Source: Penium margaritaceum (taxonomy: Eukaryota; Streptophyta; Zygnematophyceae; Desmidiales; Peniaceae). From it: DNA of 45,284 nt. Position numbers and translations under genes: made by a program. Where the stretch lies: contig SZWC01009525.1 in assembly GCA_023375785.1 (NCBI GenBank), positions 1,358 to 46,641 of the forward strand, written 5' to 3'. The notes below the pieces were generated by a model, which was not told where the DNA came from, ran no database searches, and saw only the letters and a program-made list of their open reading frames with translations. Shown piece after piece: positions 9,324 to 20,410 of the stretch (the stretch's first letter is position 1; each line of letters starts with the position of its first letter).

Positions 9324-10109
9324 TGTAAGCCGGACAGAGCCAACGGCACTGGCTTTGGCTTAAGGCTTCCTTGAATGTACAATCTGAATGTGGATTTTGA
9401 ATCTACAGAAAAAATTGTGCAAGGTCGGCCCAAAAACGGGGTCAATCCATTAAGAATTGAGAAAGTTACGCCCGACCAAAGGTTGGACCGGCCGAGTGGA
9501 AAACAGGTGACGTGAATTCATCCCCAAGGACAAAGGCTCAACCCTTGAAAGATCCAACAAGGCCAAAGCATACCTTGGGGCCCAGTTAGTCAATGAATTA
9601 AGGATCATTGATGGCCAATGGCATTTCAAAATGACGCCCAGATGTGCACCCTTTCTGGCGTTTTGACGCCATAAAGGGTGCTTCGGGCGGCCGTCACTGC
9701 CGCTTGTGCTGCTGTCAGTGGTAGATTTCCATGGTTAATGGAAACTGCCATATCTTGGCCGTTCCTCCATGGAATGATACAATTCTTGGTTCTTTGGAAA
9801 ACTGGAAAGATAAACTACGTGATGCTAAGGCAATAAATCTCATCCAAGGCCCTTAGAGAAATGTACACAGCTTAGCGACTTCGGGTTGCCTAGCTTGTGT
9901 CATCATGTTCATATAGTCTTATATGTTGACATTCGGATAACAGGTACAGTTTACTCCCACTATGCCACACATGTCCCCGTACTATCCCAAGACAATTACT
10001 TGCTTCTGCAATCTTGGGAAGGTGTGTGCCGGCCTTCCCTTGGTCGTTGTTGCCACCGGTTGGTGCCTACACCATCCGGTTGAAGCTAGCACACTGCACC
10101 TACTTTACA
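9324..10109 (+). repeat. 3' LTR of chromovirus B
   Basis: About 786 bp from TGTAAGCC to CTTTACA. It aligns with the 5' LTR at 3059 over its whole length but contains an extra palindrome at 9646-9681, accounting for most of the length difference. Confidence 0.9.
9646..9681. repeat. Palindrome private to the B 3' LTR
   Basis: GCACCCTTT, one mismatch, TGGCGT, loop TTTG, ACGCCA, AAAGGGTGC: a 16-position stem with one mismatch. The other three family LTRs have only a right-arm-like sequence here (for example CCAGAAAGGGCGC in the 5' LTR), so the left arm looks like an inverted local copy. Confidence 0.85.
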
Positions 10110-11131
10110 CGATTGGCAGTTAACACCTCACCTGAAGCTAGTGTGGGCGTCCCAAGCCCGTTGAAGATGGAGCCGTTTGACCCATTGTGGAAGGATGGGC
10201 CGGCTCCGCACGCTTGGATTCTCGGAATGGAGCAATACTTCACCGCCATCAGCGTACACGCCTCAACGTACGAGGCACGTCACCGCATGTTGAGAGGGAC
10301 ATCGTTGGATTGGTGGGTCGACGTGATGCTGTCAAATCCACACGGCAGTGGAGCATCAATGGTCACAAGTATTGCATCTGAAAATGGAATCTCAACCCCA
10401 AGAGCTCCAAGATGCAGCAATGGTGATCCTACCCTAAAATGTTTGACCTCGTGTAGAGTTCATAAGGTCATTTATCAAGAGCTTAACCACGTGTAACATG
10501 AGGAACAATTTGCGTGCCAAGTTGCGTCTGCTTTACCAACTGGTGGCATTGCCAACGACACCCACAGGTTTTGTGAGATCGTTTCCAAATACTTCTTTGA
10601 CTCTCATGAAGTGTGCTTCTAATATGGCAATGAAATCAAGAGTATCGCCCACGCTATGACGGTGATGCACAATCTGTCAGGGATGACTGGAGTAATAGAT
10701 GAGTATGACTCGTGCGTGCACCAGGTTCATGCCAACAAACACACCTTTTTCTGAGAAGTGGTTATAGCAAGCGAGCTGAGAGCAAGGACATACCCACGGA
10801 GATTGCAGCATTGCAAGAGTGCAAGTGTTGTAACACTGGCAGGCCTGGCCACATTACGCGTGATTGCCGGAGTGCAAAGAAAGGTGATGGCAAGGGTAAG
10901 CGGCACGAGAAGGGGAAGCAAGCCATGAAGGAATCAGACAAAGCAACAAAGGAGTCGGAAGACGAAGATAGTCTAGATCAGATGGCAGTACTCCAGCCTC
11001 CTCTCAGTCCAAACTGCCAATTGACCGTCCACCCGAACACCTTGCTGAAGTTAAGGGGGTTTTCGGGGTCAAGGCCTGATTTTTGGGGTATGAGGAGAAG
11101 CAGCCCATACTCCTCTTGGAGGCATGAGTAA
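10110..11131 (+). pseudogene. Gag of chromovirus A, part after the B insertion
   Basis: The gag frame resumes at 10115 where the fragment at 2834-3058 left off. A clean stretch carries WKDGPAPHAWILGMEQYF and RGTSLDWWVDVM, the capsid-like core of retrotransposon gag. Further on are a GGIAN..HRFCEIV-like block (about 10545-10590) and, in the frame from 10712, the zinc knuckle CCNTGRPGHITRDC at about 10825. In this knuckle the second Cys is Thr, so the finger is damaged. A Lys/Glu-rich tail follows, ending in the stop at 11129. At least two frame changes are present. Confidence 0.85.
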
Positions 11132-11700
11132 AAGGGAGTCAAGGAGAAGGTGGTTAGTCTGCTAAATGATAGTGCAAGCCACGGATTTGGGAGCATCGAG
11201 TGTGCTCGCAAGTGGGGCCTTGCACTCACAAGCAGGAAGCGGGCCACGAACCAAGTGGACAGCAAGATTGAAGTGGGGTACCTGGCCCGTCCCCTCTCCA
11301 TTTGGATGGGGAACCTTCACATAATGATACTGGGTGTGCCTGATGAAGGATTAGAATGTGATCCTTTGTCGTGACTTCCTCTACAAGTACAATGCCGTCA
11401 TCAATTGGGAGGCACGCACAATCTCAATCAAGCTCAGAGGTAAGAAGTATCCCCTGCCTATGTGGTCCAAGGAAGAGACCGCATAGGAGGAGACTCACGT
11501 GGAGGAAGATTCGTAGCAGTCGATACCTCGCAAGGAGGAATCGACGTTCATGGTGCTCAGCTTGGTGCAGATTTTATCAGCATTTGTAGAAGATGTGGAA
11601 AGGATTTTGGCAATTCAGAGTATGTAGCGCCTGCTGTGGCACATGGGCGACCCGTGAGTAGCCAGGAGTCCAAGGCAAGTTTGCCGTGGTGCCCGAGGGG
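11132..11700 (+). pseudogene. Aspartic protease of chromovirus A
   Basis: The active-site region at about 11167 reads DSASHGFGS, against DSGASHSF in the family: the Asp is kept but the Gly is missing. CARKWGLALTS follows, parallel to B. After a frame change, CDPLSRDFLYKYNAVINWEA-like sequence (about 11350-11420) is the protease C-terminus. The domain is followed by the linker, which at 11701-11705 is interrupted by copia F; the B counterpart continues there with GCCCGAGGATCTTTGGAAGG. The A parts flanking F rejoin at this spot. Confidence 0.75.
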
Positions 11701-11705
11701 CTTCG

Positions 11706-12351
11706 TGTTAGCTAATGAGCTAACCACCTCTGGCAAAGAAGCCACAAAACCAAAAAAATCTCATGAAGGTTTTAACACCTTCTTCCTTTATCGACATGTT
11801 TCGTGCACCCCAAACTTAATTCGGCATACAATTCACCTTCAAGAGTACTAAGGCCTTAGCATTACATCTCAAGAAGAGCTCAAGTCATCAATACAAAAGA
11901 GAGGATCAAGCAATGGGTGATGGATCAACATGCAAGACAAGTCCATCTACAACTATCCCTAGAACTCAAAAGCACATTCCTGTGAAGTGGCCTGACCCAC
12001 CCACATCAGCAATAGAGTTGCGCAGTGGACATGACACATAAGCATGCTAGTGTCAGGGTGACAGACAAACCATGTAGCTTGTAAGAAGTTACGGAATGTC
12101 TTTCTTGGAAGCTTCCATAAGAACCAAGATGTGCATGGGGCCAGGAACAAATTCATGACCTCTTACTAGGCCAAATCAACAAAATGGCCAAGTGAACCTC
12201 TCATCCACATGGTTTACTCACAGGTCATATCTCACAAGAGATAAAGCATAGTTGAGTCACACTAAAATGGATCCAGGGGTCATACCTCCATTAGGGGCAG
12301 AGCATGCCTAATCTATCCTACAACACTGAACAAGGGGAGAGATACTAAATA
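11706..12351 (-). repeat. 3' LTR of copia F
   Basis: About 646 bp. On the plus strand it starts TGTTAGCTAATGAGC, and its far end (12351) is the mutated LTR start, TATTTAG in place of TGTTTAG. It aligns with 16964-17616 and with the E and G LTRs. The boundary at 12351 was set by comparison with the 5' LTR, not by a TG. Confidence 0.87.
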
Positions 12352-12383
12352 GATGCCGCCCTTGTACCTTGCATCAGTGACCA

Positions 12384-12800
12384 TCATCATTTTTCATCAC
12401 TTGTGTTGACCATGCTGATGCCTTGCCTGCCCGCCTCGTTAAGATCCTTGTCCAGTGGCTTTGCAAGCATGTCAGCCTGGTTTTGCTTGGTACGGATGTA
12501 CTCGAGCTCCATTGTCTGCTTGAAGACCAAGTCCCAAGCACAGTGGTAGCGGACCTTGATATGCTTTGTGCGCCTGGACAGAACTGGGTTCTTTGACATG
12601 TCAATCGTGCTCATGTTGTCACTTGAAATGACCGTCCCCGTTGCTTGTGGTGCCTTCATCTCAGATAGCAAGTTGCGTAACCACTGCACCTCTTTACAAA
12701 CCACAGCCAAGGCAATGTACTCAGCTTCAGCTATAGACAGAGAGACACATTCCAACTTACGACTCGCGCAACTCACATCATCTCTATTTGGCATTGACAC
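12384..12800 (-). pseudogene. RNase H of copia F
   Basis: An uninterrupted frame of about 137 codons ending in a natural stop at 12387-12389. It contains CVSLSIAEAEYIAL (catalytic Glu in EAEY), SSDNMSTIDMSKNP (third Asp), RTKHIKVRYHCAWD (the conserved His) and QNQADMLAKPL, the copia RNase H C-terminus that ends Pol. The first catalytic Asp is in the overlapping upstream frame (CYTNADW, about 12850). The stop lies about 35 bp from the LTR, as usual. This is one of the best kept domains in the window. Confidence 0.88.
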
Positions 12801-13960
12801 CTAGCCGGAGGTGGATTTTTCTTTCATCGATATTGCCTCTCCAATCAGCATTGGTGTAGCACATGAGACGGAGTGACACGGATCCAGTGATGCCTCCAAA
12901 TTGGAGCCCCACATGCCGCGTCCCCTCAAGGTAGCCCATGTTGTGCTTCACAACCTGCCACTGTAGTGGACCAGGATTGGCCACAAACTGGTTCACCTTC
13001 CCAACAACATGGGCTATATCTGGTCTGGCGGCGACCATGGCATACATCAGACTGCCCACTACAGATTGATATAAGATGCCCAAGATGTCAATTTTTTCTG
13101 CTTCATTGAAGGGGGACATGGAGGTGGAGAGTTTGCACTCCAAGCTCATGGGTGTGCAAGTAGGCGTGCAATCTGCCATGTCGTATCGTTTGAGGATGGA
13201 GTCGATGTATTTTGTCTGGTTCAGGCTGATGGTACCTGCTGCTTTATCACGCTTGATGGCAATTCCAAGATAGAAGTCAAGAGGACCCATGTCCTTAATC
13301 TTCAATCTGCTACTCAACTTCCCCTTGAGATCATCTACCAGTTGCGTTGAAGAAGAGCATAGAATCAGGTCATCAAAGCACAAGGCGATCAATATAGTCC
13401 CTTTGTTTCTCTCATGCACGTACATGCTATGGTTGTTGTTGCAGTGCATGAAGGACTCCTTGGCCATGAACGTATCCATTCCTTGGTACAAAAATCTTGG
13501 CGCTTGTTTCAGCCCACAGAGCGCCTTTAGCAATCTACACACATTGTCCTTGGGATTATCAACCCCCTCCGGAATCTCCATGAGCACCTCCTTGTCAAGC
13601 TTGACATAAGGAAAGGCTGCCTTGACATTCATCTGGTGGACCTCCATGTTCTCGGCAGCAACAATGCGAGAATTGACCGAATGGAGGCGAACTTCACAAC
13701 CGGAGCAAAGGTCTCATCGTACTTTGCACCAGGCCATTGAGGAAACCCCTTTGCTGCCACCTATGCCTTGTACTTTTCCATCTTGCCATCCTGTTTCTGT
13801 TTGCCTTTTAGCACCCACTTGGATCCCATAACATGAGCGCCGGCAAGTCTTTCCATCAGCACCCATGTCCCATTCTCCTGGATGGAGCTCACCTCACCAC
13901 AAACTGCTTCATCCCACTCAGCTTTGTCAGGCCGCGTGAGTGCCTCTGTGGCAAACATTG
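12784..13960 (-). pseudogene. Reverse transcriptase of copia F
   Basis: The N-terminal part (13958-13761) reads WDEAVCGEVSSIQENGTW and MGSKWVLKGKQKQDG, standard copia RT start. After a shift, 13647-12784 is a 287-codon frame: NVKAAF, EVLMEIPEGV, LLKALCGLKQAPR, then ALCFDDLIL at the catalytic box, where LYVDDLIL is expected (Tyr-Val replaced by Cys-Phe, both Asp kept), then MGPLDFYLGI, SVVGSLMYAMVAARPDIA and YLEGTRHVGL. Loss of the YV pair probably weakens or abolishes polymerase activity. Element E keeps YVDD but has lost the whole N-terminal part of its RT. Confidence 0.9.
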
Positions 13961-15260
13961 GCTCCTCTTGAACCAGGAAAAAATACTTGAAGCCTCTCCA
14001 TTCACCCCTGTCCTTGTCGTAATGCTGTCGAGGAACTTTGAGACGTGAACAACTCGTTGGACCTGCTGGCCGTTACGATTGATGTAGATGCTGGAGGTAG
14101 TTTTGTCGTTTATGATGGGAGAGGTATCCTAGAGGATCAGATATGTCGGACTCGTAGTCTGATTCCTCCGACTCATCTTCATCAGCTTCTATACCTGTTG
14201 TAGTGAACAGTCCATGCCATTGTTCTTGTGCTTCATCTCCCTACTCGAGAAGTGTGAGCCACTTTCCCTGTTTTGGAGTATTCTCAAGTTTGAGAAGCTC
14301 TCCCTTAATCTCAGAACTTTTGTGGAAATCCACGTCTTTGCTGCAGATGACCTTCGTAGCTTTTTGGTCCTAGATTCTACAAGCTTTGTGTGCGGTGTCA
14401 TAGGCAATGAAGACATACTTTCATGCTCTTGCATCAAGCTTTCCAAGGCCCTCTCCTGCCTGGACCTTGGCAAAGCCGGTGCAACCACACACCTTGAGAT
14501 AGGAGGCATCCAACTTCCTGGCTGACTATGCTTCTCAAGGCGTCTTCAGCTATTGTGTTTGATTCTTCTTGCCCCTCATTTGCTGAGCTGCTACAGGTGT
14601 GAGTTTCACAAGATAGGTTGCCGTGCGAGCTGCTTCAGCCTAGAAGCTAGGAGGCAACTTGCCATCAAAGAGCATGCACCTTGTCATGTCCAGGAGGGTC
14701 TTGTTCATCCTCAGCTACGCCGTTAGTTTGAGGTGAGGAGGGAGTAGTTTCCTCGTGTTCAATGCCCTGTATCTTGAGCCACTCCTTGTAGGATTTTTAC
14801 TCTCCCCCATTTTCCGTCTTGAATGCATTTGCGTTCTTTCTAGTCTGTCACTCAACCATAGAAAAAAATACTTGTAGATTCTCCTTCACCTCATTTTTCT
14901 TTTTGAGAGAGTACATCCATACTTTGCGACTATTGTCGTCGATGCATGTGAGGATGTATCTGCTGCCTCCATTGGACGGTATGCAAAAGGGACCACACAC
15001 GTTAGAGTGGATGAGATCAAGGGGTGCAAGAGCACGCGTACCATGCGCTTGAAGGGTTTCTTCTTCGTCTTGCCTTGAAGGCATGGCTCACACAAGTTCC
15101 CGGCATCCTCTGCCTTATCGCCTAGCTCCTTTCCCACACATTAGCTGCTTTCCCATGAGAACCAATGTGCAATGAGCCACGTGCGCAAAGGGGTTGTGCC
15201 AGAGAGGATGTGCACTGGCTAGAATGAACAACCCTGGTGGCTGTATTAGCTCGCGGCTTT
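13961..15260 (-). pseudogene. Integrase and linker of copia F
   Basis: Read on the minus strand: CTSSLAQPLCARGSLHIGSH (about 15225-15160) covers the zinc-finger HH region, and NLCEPCLQGKTKKKPF (about 15100-15055) the CC pair. The core has LIHSNVCGPF (about 15015), with Asn instead of the first catalytic Asp, and TCIDDNSRKVWMY (about 14945), second Asp intact. SPQTNGVAE (about 14720) keeps the catalytic Glu next to a frameshift. Downstream to about 13960 is the post-integrase linker with an acidic stretch (SDYESDI-like). Several stops interrupt it. Confidence 0.85.
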
Positions 15261-16720
15261 GTTGTAAAATCTTTGTCTACCACTGATTCCGCTACTCCAG
15301 CATGTCCCTCGTCATTGAAATCAGCATCGCTACTCTCCACATCATGAATATCGGCCAAATATTCAACTGTTGATGTTGTCATTTTGGTCTACAAGAAGTA
15401 GATTCCATCAACACAAAGAACATGTGCAACAACCTTCTTGGAATAGTAGGAGATGTTGATGTCATTGGTAGGGACTATCATTGCTCTCTTCTTTGTAAAG
15501 ACAACTATCATGCCCTAGTCAGTTAGCTTAGAGACGGAGAGAAGGTTGGCTGTAAAGGAGGGCAAGTAGACTACCCCCTCTAGCTTGAGGTCGGATTCCA
15601 CACCATTGACACCCAATGTGACTAGCTTGTCACCAATCCCCTCTCCTACCTCAACCTTGCCGTCGGCGACTCTGAAGTTCTTGTTGCATGGAGCAAGAGA
15701 GATGAATTCTATCTTCTCGCAAGTGGTGTGCTCATTGGCGCCGAAGTCCAGCCGTAAGCTCCTGGCCTGAGTATCGCCCTCACTTTGTTGGAGGCAAACT
15801 CAACCATCAAGCTTGTGGGATCCTTCCCACCATTTCCCCTTGGCCATTCATCCTCGTCTCCTCCCTCCTTCTTGGGTGCCCGGCATTCCCGAGCCCAGTG
15901 TCTAGCCTTACCATAGTTATGGCAGTTTCCTTTGCACTTTGGACCCCTTCCACTTTTGCAAGTGCTGTTGTTTCCCTTGTATCCAGAGGATGAGTTCTTT
16001 GGGAAGGTGCCGCTGCTCTGTGATGCAAATTCAACCATGTTTGCTTCACTACTGCTTTGATGCATAGCTTTACTCCACACATACTCGAATGCAGTGGTGT
16101 AGGATACTTGCTCTTTTGTCCACCCTCCAATCACTGTGATCATGGGACCCCACCTCTCAGGCAGCATGATTAGAAATATCATGGCCTAAACATCGGATTT
16201 CAAGTCACACCCCATGCCTGTGGCTTGTTGCAAGAGGGTCTCAAACTCTGCATAAAGGCATACTCATCCTCCCCTTCACCAAGTCTCATGCTTATGAGAT
16301 TTGGTAGAATGAAGAAATGGTTGGCAAGTGAGGAGGACTGAAACACCTTGTCTAGTTTGGCGTATGCCATGGCTGCCGTTGTCCAGCTGCTGAAGTGTGA
16401 AAGGACTGAAGGTTGGATGGAGGACACAAGAACGGCGAGAGTCCTCTTGTTGAGCTTGACCCATGCCACAAAGTCAGCCCCCTCCTCCTTTGGTGCTGTG
16501 ATAGATCCATCAAAACATCCTAGCAAATCTCTATCATTCATGATGATCTCAAACTGCCTCTACCAGACCACAAACCCCTCTCCATCAAACTTGAGAATGA
16601 GAGAATGGTTCCCTGGTTACCCTATCCCTGCCATCCCTACTGCTACAACTACTACAGCTGTTGCACCTGTTGTTGATGCCGATGCACCTGTGTCTGAGGC
16701 CGCTGTAGGCTGTTGGTGAG
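15261..16720 (-). pseudogene. Gag and protease of copia F
   Basis: The gag frame (16541-15840) has MNDRDLLGCFDGSITAPKEE, KLDKVFQSSSLANHFF and EEQVSYTT-like blocks, matching E. The zinc knuckle at about 15920 reads NCHNYGKARHWARECRAP: CX2CX4HX4C with the second Cys changed to Tyr. The protease active site at about 15752 reads LDFGANEHT on the minus strand, the copia pattern (LDSGAxxHM) with Phe for Ser. The GAG-pre-integrase part (about 15720-15400) parallels E (VVYLPSFTA, LSVSKLTD). Premature stops and one frameshift near 16200 break the gag. Confidence 0.82.
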
Positions 16721-16946
16721 CAGAGGCAACTGCTTGCCCTGTTCATGTTGGCCGATGCCAGCAAATGTAGGCTGATGTAGGATGATGTTGGCTGATGTCA
16801 GCTCCTAAGGTGGAAAGGTGCACATGTGTTGCATTCCCCTCCGGTTGATGATTGACCTACAAACATAGAGATTTGATGAGAGTGAAGGGGCTCTCACTAC
16901 TTGTGACTTTAGTGGCTGCATGCATGAAACATCTCTAATCAGAGGC

Positions 16947-16961
16947 GTGGGCCTATAACCC
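16947..16961 (-). promoter_or_regulatory. Half-tRNA primer-binding site of F
   Basis: On the minus strand GGGTTATAGGCCCAC follows the 5' LTR. It is complementary at fourteen of fifteen positions to the anticodon arm of plant initiator tRNA-Met (GUGGGCCCAUAACCC). No match to a tRNA 3' end is present. Confidence 0.8.
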
Positions 16962-16963
16962 TT

Positions 16964-17616
16964 TGTAAGCTACTGAGCCAACCACCTCTGGCAGAGAAGC
17001 CGCGAAACCAAGAAAGCTCACAAAGGTTTTTACAGCTTCTTCCTTTGTTGACATGTCTCATGCACCCCAAACTTAATCAGTCATACACTTCACCTTCAAG
17101 AGTACAATTGCCTTTGCATCACATCTCAAAAAGAGCTCAAGTCGTCAATATGCAAGATGGCATCAAGCAATGAGTAATGGATTAGCATGCAAGACAAGTC
17201 CTTTATAGCTGTTTTTTCAGTCGTAGAACTCAAAAGCACGATCGTGTGAAGTGGTTTGACCCAGCCACATCACCAATAGACGTGCGCTGTGGGCTTAACA
17301 CATAAGCATCCCACTGTCAAGGTGACAGACCAACCATGTAGCTTCCAAGAAGTTACATGCTTTCTTTCTTGGAACCTTCAATAACAACCAAGATGTGCAT
17401 GGGGCCAGGATCAAACTCATGAACTCTCACTTGGCCAAATCAACAGAATGGCCAAGTGAACCACTCACCCACATGGTGTACTCACAGGTCATATCTCACA
17501 AGAGATAGAGCAAAGTTGAGACACACTATAATGGATCCAGGGATCATACCTCCATAAGAGGTAGAGCATGCCCGCTTTGTCCTACAACACTGAACATGGG
17601 GAAAGAACGTTTAACA
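16964..17616 (-). repeat. 5' LTR of copia F
   Basis: About 653 bp. The minus-strand start is TGTTAAACG (revcomp of 17608-17616) and the end is at TGTAAGCTACTGAGC (plus strand, 16964). It contains the conserved LTR hairpin AGCTTCCAAGAAGT...TTTCTTGGAACCT and the tRNA-like module also seen in E and G. Confidence 0.88.
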
Positions 17617-18595
17617 CTTTGTAAGGTGTGTACAAAATTTGAGGACGTGTTCTCCGATACCCTCTCTGCGGGTGTGCCACCAAAGTGGGACATAGACCAT
17701 CACATTGATCTCAAACATGGAGTGCGTCCTCCTATTGGTACAACATACCACATGAGCGACGTACAACTGTAGGAGCTTAAGAAACAGCTGACCGAGATCA
17801 CGGAGCAGGACCTCATCCGCCCATCCCCATCTCCTTACCCTGCACCTCTTCTCTTTGTGTAGAAAATGAGGTGGGAGATGAGCATGTGCATGGGCTACCG
17901 GACGTTGAACGAGTTTACCATCAAGAACCGGTACCCACGTCCACAAGCTGAAGAGATCTTTGATCAGCAATGTGCGAATTGCTTCTTCACAAAGATTGAC
18001 CTCCGATCCGACTACCACCAGATCCTTATCACAGCAGATGATGTGGAAAGCCTTCCATACCCTCTATGGTCACTACAAAACTCTTGTGATGCCATTTGGG
18101 TTGACCAATTTACTGGCCACCTTCATGGCATAAAGGAGAAAAAATATTCAGGCCGTATTTGATGACTTTGTGGTGGTGTACCTCGATGACATCTTGGTGT
18201 TAAGTAGGAAGGCAGAGGAACATGGGGATCATGTAGAAAAGGTCCTCAATTTCTTAACAGAGAACGTCTGCATGAAGATCTCTAAGTGTGATTTTGTGGT
18301 GGGGACTGTTGACCTCATTGGACACATGATTGGTAATCGAGAGGTTTCTATGAATTCACACAAGGTGGCGGCCATGCAAGAGAGGCGGAAATTGCGTAGT
18401 ATGTACGATGTGCAAGTGTTCCTTGGTTTTTGCAACTACTACCGCATGTTCATCCTTGGCTATGCGGGAGTGTCATCGCCACTCTCCAATCTCACTTGCA
18501 ACGATCATGAGTGGAGTTGGAGAGTTAGCAGACAAGAAGCCTTTGAGAACCTTTTGAAAGGATCTGGCCTTTGGGCTGGCCTTACACTTGGCTAA
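17617..18595 (+). pseudogene. Reverse transcriptase of chromovirus A
   Basis: The frame restarts at the target duplication of F with KVCTKFEDVFSDTLS, matching B at 6510. RT blocks: MSMCMGYRTLNEFTIKNRYP, FFTKIDLRSDYHQI (Gly of SGYHQ changed to Asp), then a frameshift around 18050. It resumes with VVYLDDILVLSRKAEEHGDHV at 18170, catalytic YLDD intact, continuing through KISKCDFVVGTVDLIGHMI and VFLGFCNYYRMFILGYA, the gypsy thumb/connection pattern. The 141-codon frame ends at 18595. It is better preserved than B in the thumb, worse in the fingers. Confidence 0.88.
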
Positions 18596-18990
18596 CAGTG
18601 GCCGTGAGTTTAAAATGACGACGGATGCTTTGGACCTGGCCATTGGTGGTAGCCTTTTGCAGGATTTTGGTAACAGGTCGCAGCCTGTCACCTATTCCTC
18701 ATGCAAGTTGCATGGGGCAAAGTTGAACAATGCCACGCTCGACTAGGAGATGCTCGCCATGCTTGCACCCTTTAAGAAGTAGCAGTTCTACCTTAAGGCA
18801 CAGAAATGCACGGTCTACACTGACCACTACGCATTGAAGTACTTCAAGACGCATCCAATCCTGAATTGGCAGCAAGAGCGTTGGATGGAGTATCTTGAGT
18901 CACACTTCGACTGAAAGATCATGTACTAGCTGAGCCCCATCAACCCAGCCGATGCACTCTCTCTGATGATGTATGTCACGTCTCTCACCA
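18596..18990 (+). pseudogene. RNase H of chromovirus A
   Basis: TTDALDLAIGGSLLQDFG (about 18615-18668) is the first catalytic-Asp block. KLNNATLD followed by a stop, then EMLAM (about 18720-18760), is the catalytic-Glu block, in which the B copy reads NKEML. CTVYTDHYALKYFK (about 18805-18848) carries the third Asp. In-frame stops occur in each block and no frame exceeds about 60 codons, so this domain has decayed further than the B copy. Confidence 0.8.
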
Positions 18991-20230
18991 TTAATGAGGA
19001 TGCCTTCTGTGTGAGGCTCTTCACAAAGGGGTACAAGGAACATGGGGATTAAAACACTTAGAGATTTGTCTTCAAGGGACCATATAAGCAACATCACAAC
19101 TTGTAACAGGTGGTTATTCCCTTGGTGCCAACATTTTAGTAGCTGAGTTTGGAGGAGTTTCATGAAAGTGGCCTAAAGGGTCACTTCTCCACCGACACCT
19201 TACTGAAGACAGTTGCTTGCTTCTTTTAGTGGCCCACCATGTCATTGGAGGTGACTAAACTATGTTGAGGTTGTGACGTGTGGCAATGTCACAAGACACG
19301 GAGGACATAGACCCTTGCCTCCTCCAACTCTTGCCTATCCCCAAGCAGCCGTTGCAAGACATCTCCATGGAGTTTTTCACGGGCTTGTCCGAGATAGCGG
19401 TAAGTCGCAATGCGGTGTTGGTGGTGGTGGATCGCTTCAGCAAGATGTTGCACTTCATCACAACGCATGATACGGTGGGCGTAGAGGGCACGATTCGGCT
19501 GTTCCTTGGGCGTGTAATGTGCCTCCATAGCGTGCCGTGGTCCATTGTGAGTGACCGCTACCCGCACGTCATGAGAAAGTTTTGGCAAGAAATCATGCAG
19601 TGATATGGTAGCAAGGTACATCTGTCAACCAGTTTTCATCCCCAAACTGACGGATAGACAGAGCGGAGAAACCAAACGCAAGAGCAGCTCCTCCGTATAG
19701 TAGGTGATCCAGACGAGACGGCGTGGGACCAGCGGTTGATGGTTGCTATTCTGGCATACAACTCTGCCATACAACCTCCACCGGTAAGGTACCATTCAAG
19801 CTGTTGAATGGAATGGTGCCTGCCACATCCCTCGGTTTGTACGTTGCAAGCGACCTGCTTGTGGTGGAGTCAATGGCATGTGACTCCAAACAGATTTGGG
19901 CAGCGACACGGCATCCATTGGCGAATCAACACGAGCAGCAGAAAGTACAAGCAAACCGTTGATGTGGAGACGCAGTGCTCAAGGCCGGTGATTGATTACT
20001 TCTCAATAGCGAGCATGTCAAGCTTTGCGGGGTCCGATAGAACAAGGTGAAACCCCGGTGTCTTGATCTGTTTAAGGTGCTCAAAATGCGGACGCCCGTG
20101 GTGGCACGGTTGGCTCTTCCACCCTCCATGCTTGTTCATGATGTGTTCCACATATCCAAGCTCAAGCCCTATCATGATCCGGTTCAATACTTCTTTGGCC
20201 ATAGCTTCGAGCCTTCCTCCCTACTGCTCA
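18991..20230 (+). pseudogene. Integrase of chromovirus A
   Basis: The zinc finger region (about 19150-19290) is badly decayed but still aligns with B. The core from 19340 reads ISMEFFTGLSEIAVSRNAVL, again with Glu at the first catalytic position, then VVVDRFSKMLHFITTHDTV, WSIVSDRYP (second Asp kept) and STSFHPQTDG, stop, TERRNQTQEQLL (catalytic Glu kept). The C-terminal part (about 20050-20180) has VFHISKLKPYHDPVQYF. The shared MEF in A and B suggests a family trait or a mutation in a common source copy. Confidence 0.85.
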
Positions 20231-20410
20231 TTGAGGGCGAGCAAGATTTTGAGGTGGAGGTCATTCTTGAGCACTGTCGCCGTGGCCAAGGGTAGGAGTA
20301 TCTAGTCAAGTGGAAGGGCTACAATGCGGTCCACAATTCAGGGGAGCCTGCCCACAACTTCAATGTTGGGGGGTTGAATGCCATCCTCCACGCGTACCAT
20401 GAGCGAACCG
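20231..20410 (+). pseudogene. Chromodomain of chromovirus A
   Basis: QDFEVEVILEH, a stop, then EYLVKWKGYNAVHNSGEPAHNF. The KWKGY core that binds the histone tail is kept; the Trp of the NSWEP block is Gly, and one in-frame stop lies between. Position and sequence correspond to 9115-9302 in B. Confidence 0.85.

Larger units (their letters stand above)
3059..10109 (+). mobile_element. Ty3/gypsy chromovirus B, nested in gag of A
   Basis: Full structural copy of about 7.05 kb: 5' LTR, PBS, long leader, gag, protease, RT, RNase H, integrase, chromodomain, polypurine tract and 3' LTR. The flanking 5-mers are CCAGT (3054-3058) and CGATT (10110-10114). They match at only three positions, but the A gag aligns gap-free across the element when exactly five bases are treated as duplicated (ggcag at 10115 pairs with ggtag at B 4896). 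B is the same family as A. Coding parts carry stops and frameshifts, and the integrase lacks its Glu, so it is not autonomous. Confidence 0.9.
11706..17616 (-). mobile_element. Ty1/copia element F, nested in A
   Basis: A complete structural copy of 5.9 kb on the opposite strand to A. It has LTRs with TGTT...AACA ends, a half-tRNA PBS, gag with zinc knuckle, protease, integrase, RT and RNase H in the copia order (integrase before RT). Target duplication is CTTCG (11701-11705) and CTTTG (17617-17621), four of five identical. The A sequence rejoins exactly as in B. It is the same family as E and G. Several stops exist, the integrase first Asp is Asn and the RT box reads FDD, so it is defective. 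Confidence 0.92.

Noticed and set aside
10104-10125. A primer-binding site after the LTR at 9324-10109, which would make A and B tandem elements sharing an LTR
   Set aside because: The sequence fits TGGTATCAGAGC only with gaps, whereas the A gag aligns gap-free from 10115 with a 5-bp duplication; nesting explains more.
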